Notes: a model not told the origin generated them from the letters alone. DNA of 7,112 bases from JALUUH01 sp964636675 (GCA_964636675.1 CAZWUO010000197.1:1-7112), one strand, 5' to 3'; positions 1 to 6,277 are shown, numbered from the stretch's first letter. Numbers and translations: made by a program.

Positions 1-1040
1 AAGAACTACGCATACTCTTGGAAAAATTTATCGAAATGATCGCCACGGCGATCGATGCCAAATCGCCTTATACAGGAGGACATTGTCGCCGAGTACCCGA
101 AATAGCGATTGGAATAGCACAAGCAATCAATAATACAAACACCGGAGCCTTAGCCGAAACCCACTTATCGGATGCAGAGCTATATGAACTCAAAATCTCA
201 GCACTCCTGCATGACTGTGGAAAAATCACCACGCCGGTACACGTTGTTGACAAAGCAAGAAAATTAGAAACCATATTTGACCGTATCGCACTCGTCAAAT
301 CACGTTTTGAAATAATGAAAAAAGATGCAAAGATTCATCTACTTGAAAGCAAACTAAAAGCAGGCATTGATAACTCAGCGTATTCTCAAAACCTAGTAAA
401 CCTTGAACAAGAATATGCAAACTTGGTTAGCAAACTCGATAATGATCTCGCATTTCTCAGCTCGACTAATATCGGCAGTGAATACATGGTCGACGAAGAT
501 GTAAAAAAAATTCATGACATCGGCAAGATCAGCAACAAATATTCGTTAGAAAATGACACCAGTCTATTAACCAAAAATGAAATCTATAATCTCTGCGTAC
601 CCAAGGGCACTCTGACATCTGAAGAAAGAAACATTATCAATGACCATATCGTTATGACCCAAAAAATGCTCAGCTCGCTACCCTTTCCCAAGCACCTTAA
701 AAACGTATCTGAAATTGCAGGAGGCCATCATGAACGTATAGATGGCAAAGGATATCCCAATGGACTCACCGGCAACGAAATGTCAGTCCAAGCACGCCTA
801 ATGTGTATTGCAGACATATTTGAAGCATTGACTGCCGCTGATCGACCGTATAAAAAAGCAATGTCATTGTCTATTGCACTAGACATACTCGGCAAGATGA
901 AACTCGATCAACATATTGACCCTGACTTATTTGATATTTTTATACGTGAAAAAGTTTACCTTAGCTATGCAAATAACTTTCTTCAAGCCGAGCAAATTGA
1001 CGAAATAGATCTACACAATATCCCCGGATATACGCCTTAG
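1..1040 (+). CDS. HD-GYP domain cyclic-di-GMP phosphodiesterase, 3' part (5' end outside window)
   Basis: The reading frame is open to the left edge (first whole codon at base 3). A TTG at 18 could act as a start, but it falls just at the domain boundary with no ribosome binding site, so the gene almost certainly begins upstream and its sensory N-terminus is missing. Residue numbers count from that TTG. Seen: the entry motif with His22 (YTGGHCRRV), the HD pair His65-Asp66 with Lys69 (LLHDCGK), His210, the HHE motif at 237-239, DGKGYP at 242-247 and Asp266 in IADIFEALTAADRPYKK. The full set of HD-GYP metal and signature residues is therefore present. Known for the family: a metal-dependent phosphodiesterase that linearises cyclic-di-GMP, lowering it and favouring motility. 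About 130 residues, partly coiled-coil-like (roughly 80-195), separate the HD pair from His210, longer than in a minimal HD-GYP domain. The input domain and signal are unknown. Confidence 0.92.
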   Translation, partial: ELRILLEKFIEMIATAIDAKSPYTGGHCRRVPEIAIGIAQAINNTNTGALAETHLSDAELYELKISALLHDCGKITTPVHVVDKARKLETIFDRIALVKSRFEIMKKDAKIHLLESKLKAGIDNSAYSQNLVNLEQEYANLVSKLDNDLAFLSSTNIGSEYMVDEDVKKIHDIGKISNKYSLENDTSLLTKNEIYNLCVPKGTLTSEERNIINDHIVMTQKMLSSLPFPKHLKNVSEIAGGHHERIDGKGYPNGLTGNEMSVQARLMCIADIFEALTAADRPYKKAMSLSIALDILGKMKLDQHIDPDLFDIFIREKVYLSYANNFLQAEQIDEIDLHNIPGYTP

Positions 1041-1043
1041 AGC

Positions 1044-1078
1044 GACTACATAATAAATTATAGGCATGAAATGTAGTC
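1044..1078. repeat. 8-bp inverted repeat just after the HD-GYP stop codon
   Basis: GACTACAT (1044-1051) and its exact complement ATGTAGTC (1071-1078) flank a 19-base AT-rich spacer. It starts three bases after the stop codon and lies 33 bases before the next gene. No T-run follows, so it is a poor intrinsic terminator. It could be an operator, or an mRNA 3'-end hairpin that partly uncouples the two plus-strand genes. Function is inferred only from position. Confidence 0.4.
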
Positions 1079-1110
1079 TAGGTAAGTGTTAATATGCTAT
1101 AAACAACGAC

Positions 1111-1992
1111 ATGAAACCGACTGTTTTTCCTGGGATGACTTGTTCAAGCGTATTGTTCATGTTAATAATGTTAATGTTGGCCTATGCCACAAGCTTGCAC
1201 GCCATGAACATCGGCAATATTAAACTGTTATCCTATTTTTCTGAACCATTACACGCAATTATTCCTATCCATAACGCGACTAACACAGACCTCGCTTCGC
1301 TCGATATCTCACTAGAAAACAAGCAATATTATAAAGCTCAAAAACTCGACTGGAATCCACTATACCCAACCCTGGATTTATCCGTCCAAGTGATGCATCA
1401 TCAAGCCTATATCGTCATACGATCCGCTCAAAATATTAAAGAACTCATGTTAAGCTTCATCTTAAAATTTGAATGGCTCGATGGAAAATCACTCCGCACA
1501 TACGACATTTTGATTCGCCCACGAGCAAGAGTAGCGCAGGTCGACCTAGACCTAGTTAACAAACATCTTCAACCTATGCCAACACGGCTCTTGCGCTTAA
1601 CCGAAAATCTATTCGCTTACGGACCAACAACCGAAAACGACACCCTCGCCGCGATCGCAACAGGATTTCAAAAACACAGTATACTCGATCTGCGTAACAT
1701 CGAAACTTTGCTTATTAGCAACAATCCACAAGCCTTTAAACGTAAAAATGGACAACTCAAAATAGGATATTTCTTGCGTTTCCATCTCGACCCAAAAACA
1801 ATCTCGCAATCCACTACCGATAAAATATCGCACACCAAAAGTGCTAAATTATTCGCCCAGCTAAAAGAAGAAATAGTGGAAACCAAAAAACAAATCGAAT
1901 TCTATCGAATAAAAAATCAAGCGCTAAAACAAAAACTACAATCCATGGAAAAATATATTGAACAACAAATTAGAATATCTAGCGGAAAGTGA
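1111..1992 (+). CDS. Short secreted FimV/HubP-like protein (N-terminal FimV domain, LysM-like segment, coiled coil)
   Basis: Predicted exported protein of 293 residues. Residues 1-31 look like a signal peptide (hydrophobic 13-27, likely cleaved after Leu-His-Ala31). Residues 32-137 match the FimV N-terminal periplasmic domain by pattern: IGNIKLLSYFSEPLHAIIP at the mature start, then DISLENKQYY and a closing FEWLDGKSLRTYDILIRP. Residues 168-224 (FAYGPTTENDTLAAIA, NNPQAF, LKIGYFLRF) resemble the LysM-like peptidoglycan-binding part of FimV. Residues about 246-288 are a Lys/Glu/Gln-rich coiled coil. FimV and HubP are usually several hundred residues or more, with a membrane segment and a cytoplasmic TPR tail; both are absent here although the gene ends cleanly. 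I infer a periplasmic, cell-wall-associated relative. There is no good Shine-Dalgarno before ATG 1111, and ATG 1135 (Met9) is an alternative start that would still leave a signal peptide. The gene follows the HD-GYP gene by 70 bases. Confidence 0.8.
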   Translation: MKPTVFPGMTCSSVLFMLIMLMLAYATSLHAMNIGNIKLLSYFSEPLHAIIPIHNATNTDLASLDISLENKQYYKAQKLDWNPLYPTLDLSVQVMHHQAYIVIRSAQNIKELMLSFILKFEWLDGKSLRTYDILIRPRARVAQVDLDLVNKHLQPMPTRLLRLTENLFAYGPTTENDTLAAIATGFQKHSILDLRNIETLLISNNPQAFKRKNGQLKIGYFLRFHLDPKTISQSTTDKISHTKSAKLFAQLKEEIVETKKQIEFYRIKNQALKQKLQSMEKYIEQQIRISSGK

Positions 1993-2000
1993 CTAAGGAG

Positions 2001-2040
2001 GTTTGATTTTACTCAGCAAACATGCCGAGTAAAATCAAAC
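2001..2040. terminator. Strong hairpin between convergent genes, probable bidirectional terminator
   Basis: A perfect 14-bp stem (GTTTGATTTTACTC at 2001-2014 with GAGTAAAATCAAAC at 2027-2040) is extended by an inner GCA/TGC pairing around an AACA loop. It sits 8 bases after the FimV-like stop and 21 bases beyond the stop of the minus-strand PstS-like gene, so it can end transcripts from both sides. No clean T-run follows on either strand, so classical intrinsic termination is uncertain. The stem itself is T- and A-rich. A perfect anti-SD complement, TAAGGAGGT (1994-2002), overlaps its left base. Confidence 0.65.
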
Positions 2041-2061
2041 TTGCTATAATTAATTTCCTTA

Positions 2062-2508
2062 TTATAACCTAGCTAAATCAAGATTCAGTAGTATCTTGAC
2101 GGTATCATCTGCCTCACTGCGCATGATATAACCCACGGCCTGAGGCTGCTTAGCCACCCACTCTTTGATCTCACGATCGACTCCGATAACTTTTGGCGGC
2201 ATGCCTTTTCCCGTAAAAATCAAACGTGACCAGTAGGATTTAAGTTTTCTCTCGCTCTTGCCAATAATTTTGTCGGAAAAAAGTTTGCGGCTTTGCGTAC
2301 CTGTCGGCTGGTCACCAGGAATAATTTTTTCACCGCTGGGAAAAGATTTTTTCTTGCCTAAATAGATTTTTTTCACTTCATCTATGGACATTTCAGTTAA
2401 TGGATTAGACGGATGAACAATAACAACTACTTCTGCATATGCCATATGACTAATGCTTGAAAGCAACATTGATAAGCTGACTAGGATTAATTTTGTAAAA
2501 ATTTTCAT
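2062..2508 (-). CDS. Small PstS-like periplasmic substrate-binding protein
   Basis: A 148-residue exported protein. Residues 1-25 form a signal peptide ending Ala-Tyr-Ala25. The mature 123 residues resemble one lobe of PstS-type phosphate-binding proteins (PBP_like_2 type): VVVIVHPSNPL at 27-37, VKKIYLGKKKSFPSG at 45-59, GDQPTGTQSRKLF at 65-77 (place of the PstS anion-binding loop), YWSRLIFTGKGMPP at 92-105 and VGYIM at 125-129. PstS itself is around 300 residues with two lobes, so this is a compact form. Single-lobe proteins of this kind are commonly named phosphate ABC transporter substrate-binding proteins. Ligand is unproven: phosphate or a similar oxyanion. An AAGGA ribosome site (2516-2520) lies 7 bases before the ATG, and the gene starts 12 bases after the porin-like stop, so the two are surely co-transcribed. 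No pstC, pstA or pstB is nearby, which argues for sensing or scavenging rather than a dedicated importer. Confidence 0.85.
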   Translation of the reverse strand: MKIFTKLILVSLSMLLSSISHMAYAEVVVIVHPSNPLTEMSIDEVKKIYLGKKKSFPSGEKIIPGDQPTGTQSRKLFSDKIIGKSERKLKSYWSRLIFTGKGMPPKVIGVDREIKEWVAKQPQAVGYIMRSEADDTVKILLNLDLARL

Positions 2509-2520
2509 TTTAATTTCCTT

Positions 2521-3669
2521 TTAAAATACCGTTGTTAAAGCCATTTGAAATAGTGACGCATTGTTAGCGCTAACACGATCATCATTGTATCGGGTGAATT
2601 CCATTTTTAAGGCAGTAGTATCGCTAGCCTCCCAACGAAGGCCGAGTGTATAAAACGAGCTTTCTTCTTCTACTTGGCCGAAGGCGCCTTGCGTACTCGC
2701 CACAAGACCATCCAAGTCTGTACCCGTATTTTTAGGAACACTGTCGAGAATACTGCGATTTGCTTTATTGCTATCTGCACCATAGGTCACGTGAAATAGT
2801 AACGAACCAAAATACTTACCGACACTCACGTAAAAAGAATCCTGGTCGGGAAGAATATTATCGCCTGGTTGAATCCGGGTGATTTCAGATACGAACAAAT
2901 AGTCTCGCGTATCAATGGTAATGCCCACACCCGCGTAATCAGACCAATCGTTGAGAGCTTCCAGCTCATCAGCAACGTTTTGGTAAGGTGTAGCACGCCA
3001 AGCGTCATATAGACCTTGCATGGGTGTAATTGGAACGGTTAATGCGGTGCGCGCATAACTCGATCTCAACGTTAACCAGTTATAATTAACCGACCAAGAG
3101 GCCGCGAAAAAATTGGTAAACTCCAGATTCTCTTCTTGGCCTAAATGCAATGCCGGGTCACGATTTCGACCGTAAGTAATATGCAAAGTCGAATCAAATT
3201 TTCCGATAGAATGATTGTAAATTGAACCTACACCATCAATCACATCAAATACTAGACTATAAACCCCACTCGGTGGTTTTATCCAATGATAGGCATAAGA
3301 CACATCGAGAAAATCGGAATAGATATAAAAAGGTGCACGTTGACGACCAAATAATAATCGCCAATTATCGGTAGCTTCATAAGTTAGATAGGCCCATTCA
3401 GCCTCCAGCTTCCAAACATCCGATCCGCGGGAAAGAAACTGGGTCGTTGCTCCCCAATCATTACCCAAATCTACGTAAGCTTGCAATCCAAAAAGTGAAT
3501 TTTGGTCAGCGCTTGGTTTATTATCGTAGCCTTCCAAGGTTTCGTTGCTTCCTGCAGTGAATCCTCCCACGATCGTCGCAAACCCGGAAAAATCAACTTC
3601 TCCAGCAATAAGATTCAGGGGTAAAAATAGTACCGCTAATGTTATTACCATCCTTCTAAATTTTTTCAT
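2521..3669 (-). CDS. Outer-membrane porin-like beta-barrel protein
   Basis: A 382-residue protein with a signal peptide (basic MKKFRR, hydrophobic 8-21, cleavage near Ala22/Gly23, mature start about EVDFSGF). The rest alternates polar and aromatic residues as in amphipathic beta strands, and the chain ends in Phe382 (QMALTTVF), the usual C-terminal signal for barrel assembly by the Bam complex. The segment LLFGRQRAPFYIYSDF followed by LDVSYAYHWIKPPSGVY (residues 105-137) is the most recognisable block; similar G-R-x-x-x-P and YAYxWIxPP blocks occur in porin-like proteins encoded next to small phosphate-binding proteins. Role inferred: passive entry of a small, probably anionic solute. AGGAG lies 7 bases before the ATG. 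It is the middle gene of the cluster, 69 bases after the chemoreceptor and 12 before the binding protein. Pore specificity cannot be read from the sequence. Confidence 0.82.
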   Translation of the reverse strand: MKKFRRMVITLAVLFLPLNLIAGEVDFSGFATIVGGFTAGSNETLEGYDNKPSADQNSLFGLQAYVDLGNDWGATTQFLSRGSDVWKLEAEWAYLTYEATDNWRLLFGRQRAPFYIYSDFLDVSYAYHWIKPPSGVYSLVFDVIDGVGSIYNHSIGKFDSTLHITYGRNRDPALHLGQEENLEFTNFFAASWSVNYNWLTLRSSYARTALTVPITPMQGLYDAWRATPYQNVADELEALNDWSDYAGVGITIDTRDYLFVSEITRIQPGDNILPDQDSFYVSVGKYFGSLLFHVTYGADSNKANRSILDSVPKNTGTDLDGLVASTQGAFGQVEEESSFYTLGLRWEASDTTALKMEFTRYNDDRVSANNASLFQMALTTVF

Positions 3670-3738
3670 ATATCATCTCCTTTCCTTATCGATAACGCCC
3701 GTCAAACTGGGATTTGTTACTCTTTTTTTACAGCCAGA

Positions 3739-5337
3739 TCAGAACAACTCGACGACCGTTTCCTCTGCTGTTTTTGATGTTTTTTGTTGTCCGGAAAAAC
3801 CGCCCACCAATGCTTCGAGCTGCACAGAGTATTGCGATAAATCGCTGTTATCCGACATATTCTGCTGGGCCATCGTCGCTACTTCTTGCACACTTTTTTC
3901 GATCTCTACAATCGTTTCCCGGATATCCTGCGCCATCTGCCGCTGTTGATTCGCCAGCTCAGCACTGCTCGCGCTACTGCCATGGATATCCACGATGGAA
4001 TTGGCAATATCCGTGAAAGTATCACCTGCTTGCCTGATTTGTTGTTGACTTCGGCTAGCCTTGTTTTCATTGTGTTCCATACTGGTCACGGCCTTGTCGC
4101 TGCCAGATTGAATCGTTTCGATCAAGCCACGAATTTCTCCGGTGGCATCCGTGGTGCGCCGCGAAAGATTGCGCACTTCATCTGCCACCACCGCAAAACC
4201 CCGACCATGTTCACCGGCACGAGCAGCCTCAATCGCCGCATTCAATGCCAGTAAATTGGTTTGCTCAGCAATGCTCACAATCATATCCAACACTTTACTA
4301 ATATTGGCGTTGTTTTCTGCCAATTCGCTGACAATGATCTTGGTTTCCGCCACGTTGTTTTTCAATTGATCCATGCTGCTAACTGCGGACTCCACCACTT
4401 GACGCCCGGCGTCTGCCTGCTGCTGAATTTGTTTTGCTTGTTGTGCAACATTGCCCACTTCGTTACTCACGTGTTCACTGGTCTTAGCCAGTTGATCAAT
4501 ATTTTGCGTAAAACCCGCAATCGCATGTGCCTGACCCGCAATCGCTGTACTGGTAGATGCGGTAATGTCTTGGGCTTTCACACTACTTTCTGACAAGCCC
4601 TGGGAAACACTCAAAATCTGCACCACCATCGCGTGCAACTTGCTCACAAACTGATTGAAATACAGCGCAACCTGGGATACTTCATCCTTGCCTTCCACCG
4701 GCAAATTAACATTAAAATCTACCTCGCCCTGTACCAGGCCAAACAAGGCGTCCTTTAATGAAACTAATTGCCGCATAAGATGCTTTAGATACCAGCGATT
4801 TAAGAAACCAATAAGCAAAATTCCGACAAAGCCACCGATAATCATTTCATAAACCAGGGTCACCGCCTCATCGAGCAACTCCCCTGCATCTACCCCGAAT
4901 TCCAACCGCCCGTATGACTCATCGCCCACGATGATGTCCGTACCCACGTCATACACGCCATCATTATGCGTTCCCAAACTATTGCCATCATCAACAAAAG
5001 GCTGTTGCAACAAACCCTTTTTATCGAGGCTCACCAGGGTTTCCCCCTGTGCATCCAGAACGCGCACAAACAAAATATCTTCGCCTTCCAACATAATCGA
5101 TGCAAAGGCATCCAAGGTCATCCGATCTTGTTTGATAACCGCAGAAGAAATGGCCGCAGCACTTACCAAGACCAGGGTCTGGCTGCGCTCCGCCATCTCT
5201 TTGCTATGTGCATCCAGATAGGCAACCAACATATAACCGAGTAACAACACCAATACGATACACATCATGATAATGTTGCCAATCAAAATTTTTACGCCGA
5301 GAGACAAAACTGTCTTGGTATGCCAATGTTTCAACAT
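3739..5337 (-). CDS. Methyl-accepting chemotaxis protein (transmembrane chemoreceptor)
   Basis: A 532-residue chemoreceptor. Order: short cytoplasmic tail, membrane helix about 18-41, periplasmic sensor about 42-161, second membrane helix about 162-181, HAMP linker about 182-235, then a long helical signalling domain to about 515. The hairpin tip that contacts CheA and CheW is clear at 358-389 (EQTNLLALNAAIEAARAGE, then HGRGFAVVADEVRN). The roughly 120-residue sensor is probably an alpha/beta PAS- or Cache-like fold (ILFVRVLDAQGETLV at 88-102, YGRLEFGVD at 142-150); I cannot name its ligand. The C-terminus (TVVELF) lacks the NWETF-type CheR-binding pentapeptide. The start lacks a strong Shine-Dalgarno, but the ATG at 5337 gives a normal N-terminus. 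It is first in the cluster with the porin and PstS-like genes, suggesting that it senses a ligand delivered by them. A sigma-28-type promoter lies about 70 bases upstream. Confidence 0.95.
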   Translation of the reverse strand: MLKHWHTKTVLSLGVKILIGNIIMMCIVLVLLLGYMLVAYLDAHSKEMAERSQTLVLVSAAAISSAVIKQDRMTLDAFASIMLEGEDILFVRVLDAQGETLVSLDKKGLLQQPFVDDGNSLGTHNDGVYDVGTDIIVGDESYGRLEFGVDAGELLDEAVTLVYEMIIGGFVGILLIGFLNRWYLKHLMRQLVSLKDALFGLVQGEVDFNVNLPVEGKDEVSQVALYFNQFVSKLHAMVVQILSVSQGLSESSVKAQDITASTSTAIAGQAHAIAGFTQNIDQLAKTSEHVSNEVGNVAQQAKQIQQQADAGRQVVESAVSSMDQLKNNVAETKIIVSELAENNANISKVLDMIVSIAEQTNLLALNAAIEAARAGEHGRGFAVVADEVRNLSRRTTDATGEIRGLIETIQSGSDKAVTSMEHNENKASRSQQQIRQAGDTFTDIANSIVDIHGSSASSAELANQQRQMAQDIRETIVEIEKSVQEVATMAQQNMSDNSDLSQYSVQLEALVGGFSGQQKTSKTAEETVVELF

Positions 5338-5408
5338 AAAGACTGAATAAATTTTACGTATGCGATCATCGCTAGCCCTAACTTACACTCTGCCGTTACA
5401 TCACCTGG

Positions 5409-5435
5409 TTAACGACAAAAAATGTGACATCTTTA
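5409..5435 (-). promoter_or_regulatory. Candidate sigma-28 (FliA) promoter for the chemoreceptor cluster
   Basis: Read on the minus strand: TAAAGATG (5435-5428), exactly 11 bases, then GTCGTTAA (5416-5409). The known sigma-28 consensus is TAAAGTTT-N11-GCCGATAA, so 12 of 16 positions match with the exact spacer. Transcription would begin near 5402, giving an untranslated leader of about 65 bases before the chemoreceptor ATG. Chemoreceptor genes are classic sigma-28 targets, so position and partner agree. The match is visual and no start site has been measured. Confidence 0.6.
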
Positions 5436-5589
5436 GTTCTAGAGTGGACCTGTTTCGCGCAAAACCAGCAATTAAATCATGTAATTAAACCCGCGAGAAG
5501 ACACGGATGATTTGACCTTTTAGCAATTGCTGGAGACGCCAGAATTTTGCAAACTAGGGGGTGTTAAGCATCATTTTGACAATCCTGTT

Positions 5590-5738
5590 GTGCCTGAAAA
5601 ATCGTCAGGCACCAAAAGTAGGCGCTCTTAAGCGAGGCAAGAGGAGAGACGTTTGCTCATTCCAAATAAGCAAGAACCCGCCTGCGAGTGCAGCGAGTGT
5701 TTTGGATACGAACAACGCAGTCTGGCGTTTTTTCAGGC
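5590..5738. repeat. Hairpin-rich segment, possible dispersed repeat or structured RNA
   Basis: Several inverted repeats crowd together: GTGCCTGA/TCAGGCAC (5590-5597 with 5605-5612, loop AAAATCG); TTGCTCATT/AATAAGCAA (5653-5661 with 5665-5673, 3-base loop, one mismatch); AACGC/GCGTT (5714-5718 with 5725-5729) running into a six-T tract (5728-5733). GCCTGAAAAA (5592-5601) can also pair at long range with TTTTTCAGGC (5729-5738), competing with the first hairpin. GCGAGTG occurs twice, at 5684-5690 and 5693-5699. Such packing is typical of intergenic repeat families or small RNAs. No second copy exists in this window, so the class is undecided. Confidence 0.4.
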
Positions 5739-5755
5739 GCAACCCCGAGGACTTG

Positions 5756-5788
5756 GGCTGTATTAGCTTGGGCTTAGCTAATACAGCT
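5756..5788. terminator. 12-bp hairpin at the end of the DUF2750 gene
   Basis: GCTGTATTAGCT (5757-5768) pairs perfectly with AGCTAATACAGC (5776-5787) around a 7-base loop, with one further G-T pair. It directly abuts the minus-strand TAA of the DUF2750 gene (5790-5788), where a terminator is expected. On the minus strand the bases after it are CCAAGTCCTCGG, without a T-run, so it may act as an mRNA 3'-end stabiliser or belong to the adjoining repeat-rich segment. CTTGGGCT is directly repeated at 5752-5759 and 5767-5774. Confidence 0.5.
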
Positions 5789-6141
5789 TAACTCCCAAAT
5801 ATTTCCGCTAATAAGGTTGGGTCAACTTCCAATTCGTCTTGATCATCGAACCAATCCAAACCGACCATCACCTCATCATTAGCCATCCCGTTGAGCCAAT
5901 CAAAAATGAATTCCCCGCGATCAATCCCCACGGGTTTATAACCCAGCCATTCATCGACACAATATTTTTGTGCGTTATTTTGCGCTGACCAAAACGGCAT
6001 GACGTGACTATCGTCATCGTCTTGCGACGAGCAAATCGCCCAACCCTGCTTCGATTCCAAACCCCATACCTTACCTTCCTTGCCTATTTTTTTTACAAAC
6101 TGTTCACAAACTAATCGTATTTGTGCTTCCGTTAGTGGCAT
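5788..6141 (-). CDS. DUF2750 domain protein
   Basis: A 117-residue, acidic, soluble protein without signal peptide or membrane segment. It carries the DUF2750 pattern through most of its length: VWGLESKQGWAICSS at 25-39, VMPFWSAQNNAQKYC at 47-61, EWLGYKPVGIDRGEFIFDWL at 64-83, and an acidic GLDWFDDQDELEVDP stretch at 94-108. No biochemical function is established for the family, and I infer none beyond a cytoplasmic location. The frame could extend upstream to ATG 6261 (157 residues), but the extra 40 residues are unlike the family, whereas ATG 6141 has a strong GGAGG site 8 bases ahead (minus strand). I therefore choose 6141. It ends at a strong hairpin and is divergent from the spondin gene. 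Confidence 0.85.
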   Translation of the reverse strand: MPLTEAQIRLVCEQFVKKIGKEGKVWGLESKQGWAICSSQDDDDSHVMPFWSAQNNAQKYCVDEWLGYKPVGIDRGEFIFDWLNGMANDEVMVGLDWFDDQDELEVDPTLLAEIFGS

Positions 6142-6182
6142 AAAATAGCCCTCCGTCAATAAATATTGCCATTGAATACGCT

Positions 6183-6201
6183 GTGATAAAAAAGTGATAA
6201 A
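6183..6201. promoter_or_regulatory. Direct repeat GTGATAAA x2 upstream of the DUF2750 gene
   Basis: GTGATAAA occurs at 6183-6190 and 6194-6201, a period of 11 bases, about one helical turn. It lies 42-60 bases upstream of the DUF2750 ATG, overlapping where its promoter should be; the minus-strand reading TTATCA could serve as a poor -35. The same-face spacing suggests a protein binding site, but this is inference from geometry. Confidence 0.35.
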
Positions 6202-6245
6202 CCCGTTACACCCACGTGAGACTTCGCCTCTACAGTTTGGGAATC

Positions 6246-6270
6246 TGTTGACGAAACTCAAACGTCAACA
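6246..6270. promoter_or_regulatory. Perfect dyad TGTTGACG-N9-CGTCAACA, candidate operator
   Basis: Two exact 8-bp arms (6246-6253 and 6263-6270) flank a 9-base spacer, giving arm centres 17 bases apart. It lies in the 168-base gap between divergent start codons and overlaps the predicted -35 and spacer of the spondin promoter. A dimeric repressor bound there would block RNA polymerase. No regulator gene is visible in the window. Confidence 0.5.
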
Positions 6271-6277
6271 GTACATT
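6248..6277 (+). promoter_or_regulatory. Predicted sigma-70-type promoter of the spondin gene
   Basis: TTGACG (6248-6253, five of six to TTGACA) and TACATT (6272-6277, four of six to TATAAT) are 18 bases apart. Transcription would start near 6284, leaving a leader of about 25 bases that contains the AGGAG ribosome site (6295-6299), 10 bases before the ATG. The -35 lies within the left arm of the dyad. Confidence 0.5.

Larger units (their letters stand above)
5338..5787. other. 450-base intergenic region with no convincing gene
   Basis: The right-hand genes end at 5788 and the chemoreceptor starts at 5337. The part nearest the chemoreceptor (5338-5520) holds its promoter and an AT-rich leader. 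Further on are a palindrome AGCAATTGCT (5522-5531) and, from about 5586, a dense series of hairpins and short direct repeats described separately. A GTG-initiated frame of 76 codons crosses 5561-5791 on the plus strand, but it has no domain, has a G-run butting directly against the start codon, and is full of inverted repeats. I therefore treat the stretch as non-coding. Confidence 0.6.

Noticed and set aside
513..527. A second HDIGK motif in the HD-GYP insert (residues 166-170)
   Set aside because: It looks like a duplicated HD motif, but surrounding residues do not repeat the HD domain and the catalytic set is complete without it; probably coincidence.
2062..2508. Truncated or broken pstS
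   Set aside because: The gene has its own signal peptide, ribosome site, clean stop and a complete one-lobe pattern, so it is a compact family member rather than a remnant.
3886..4593. Long plus-strand open frames opposite the chemoreceptor gene
   Set aside because: They lie antisense to a clear chemoreceptor signalling domain; their peptides are low-complexity shadows with no domain and no ribosome site.
5417..5430. CRP-like half site TGTGA near the chemoreceptor promoter
   Set aside because: Only one half matches; no TCACA arm lies at the right distance.
5561..5791. 76-codon GTG-initiated plus-strand frame in the intergenic region
   Set aside because: The G-run directly abuts the GTG, no domain is recognisable, and its sequence is made of inverted repeats.
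6142..6261. N-terminal extension of the DUF2750 protein to ATG 6261
   Set aside because: The 40 extra residues do not fit the family, the internal ATG 6141 has a strong GGAGG site, and the extension would cover the dyad and the direct repeat.
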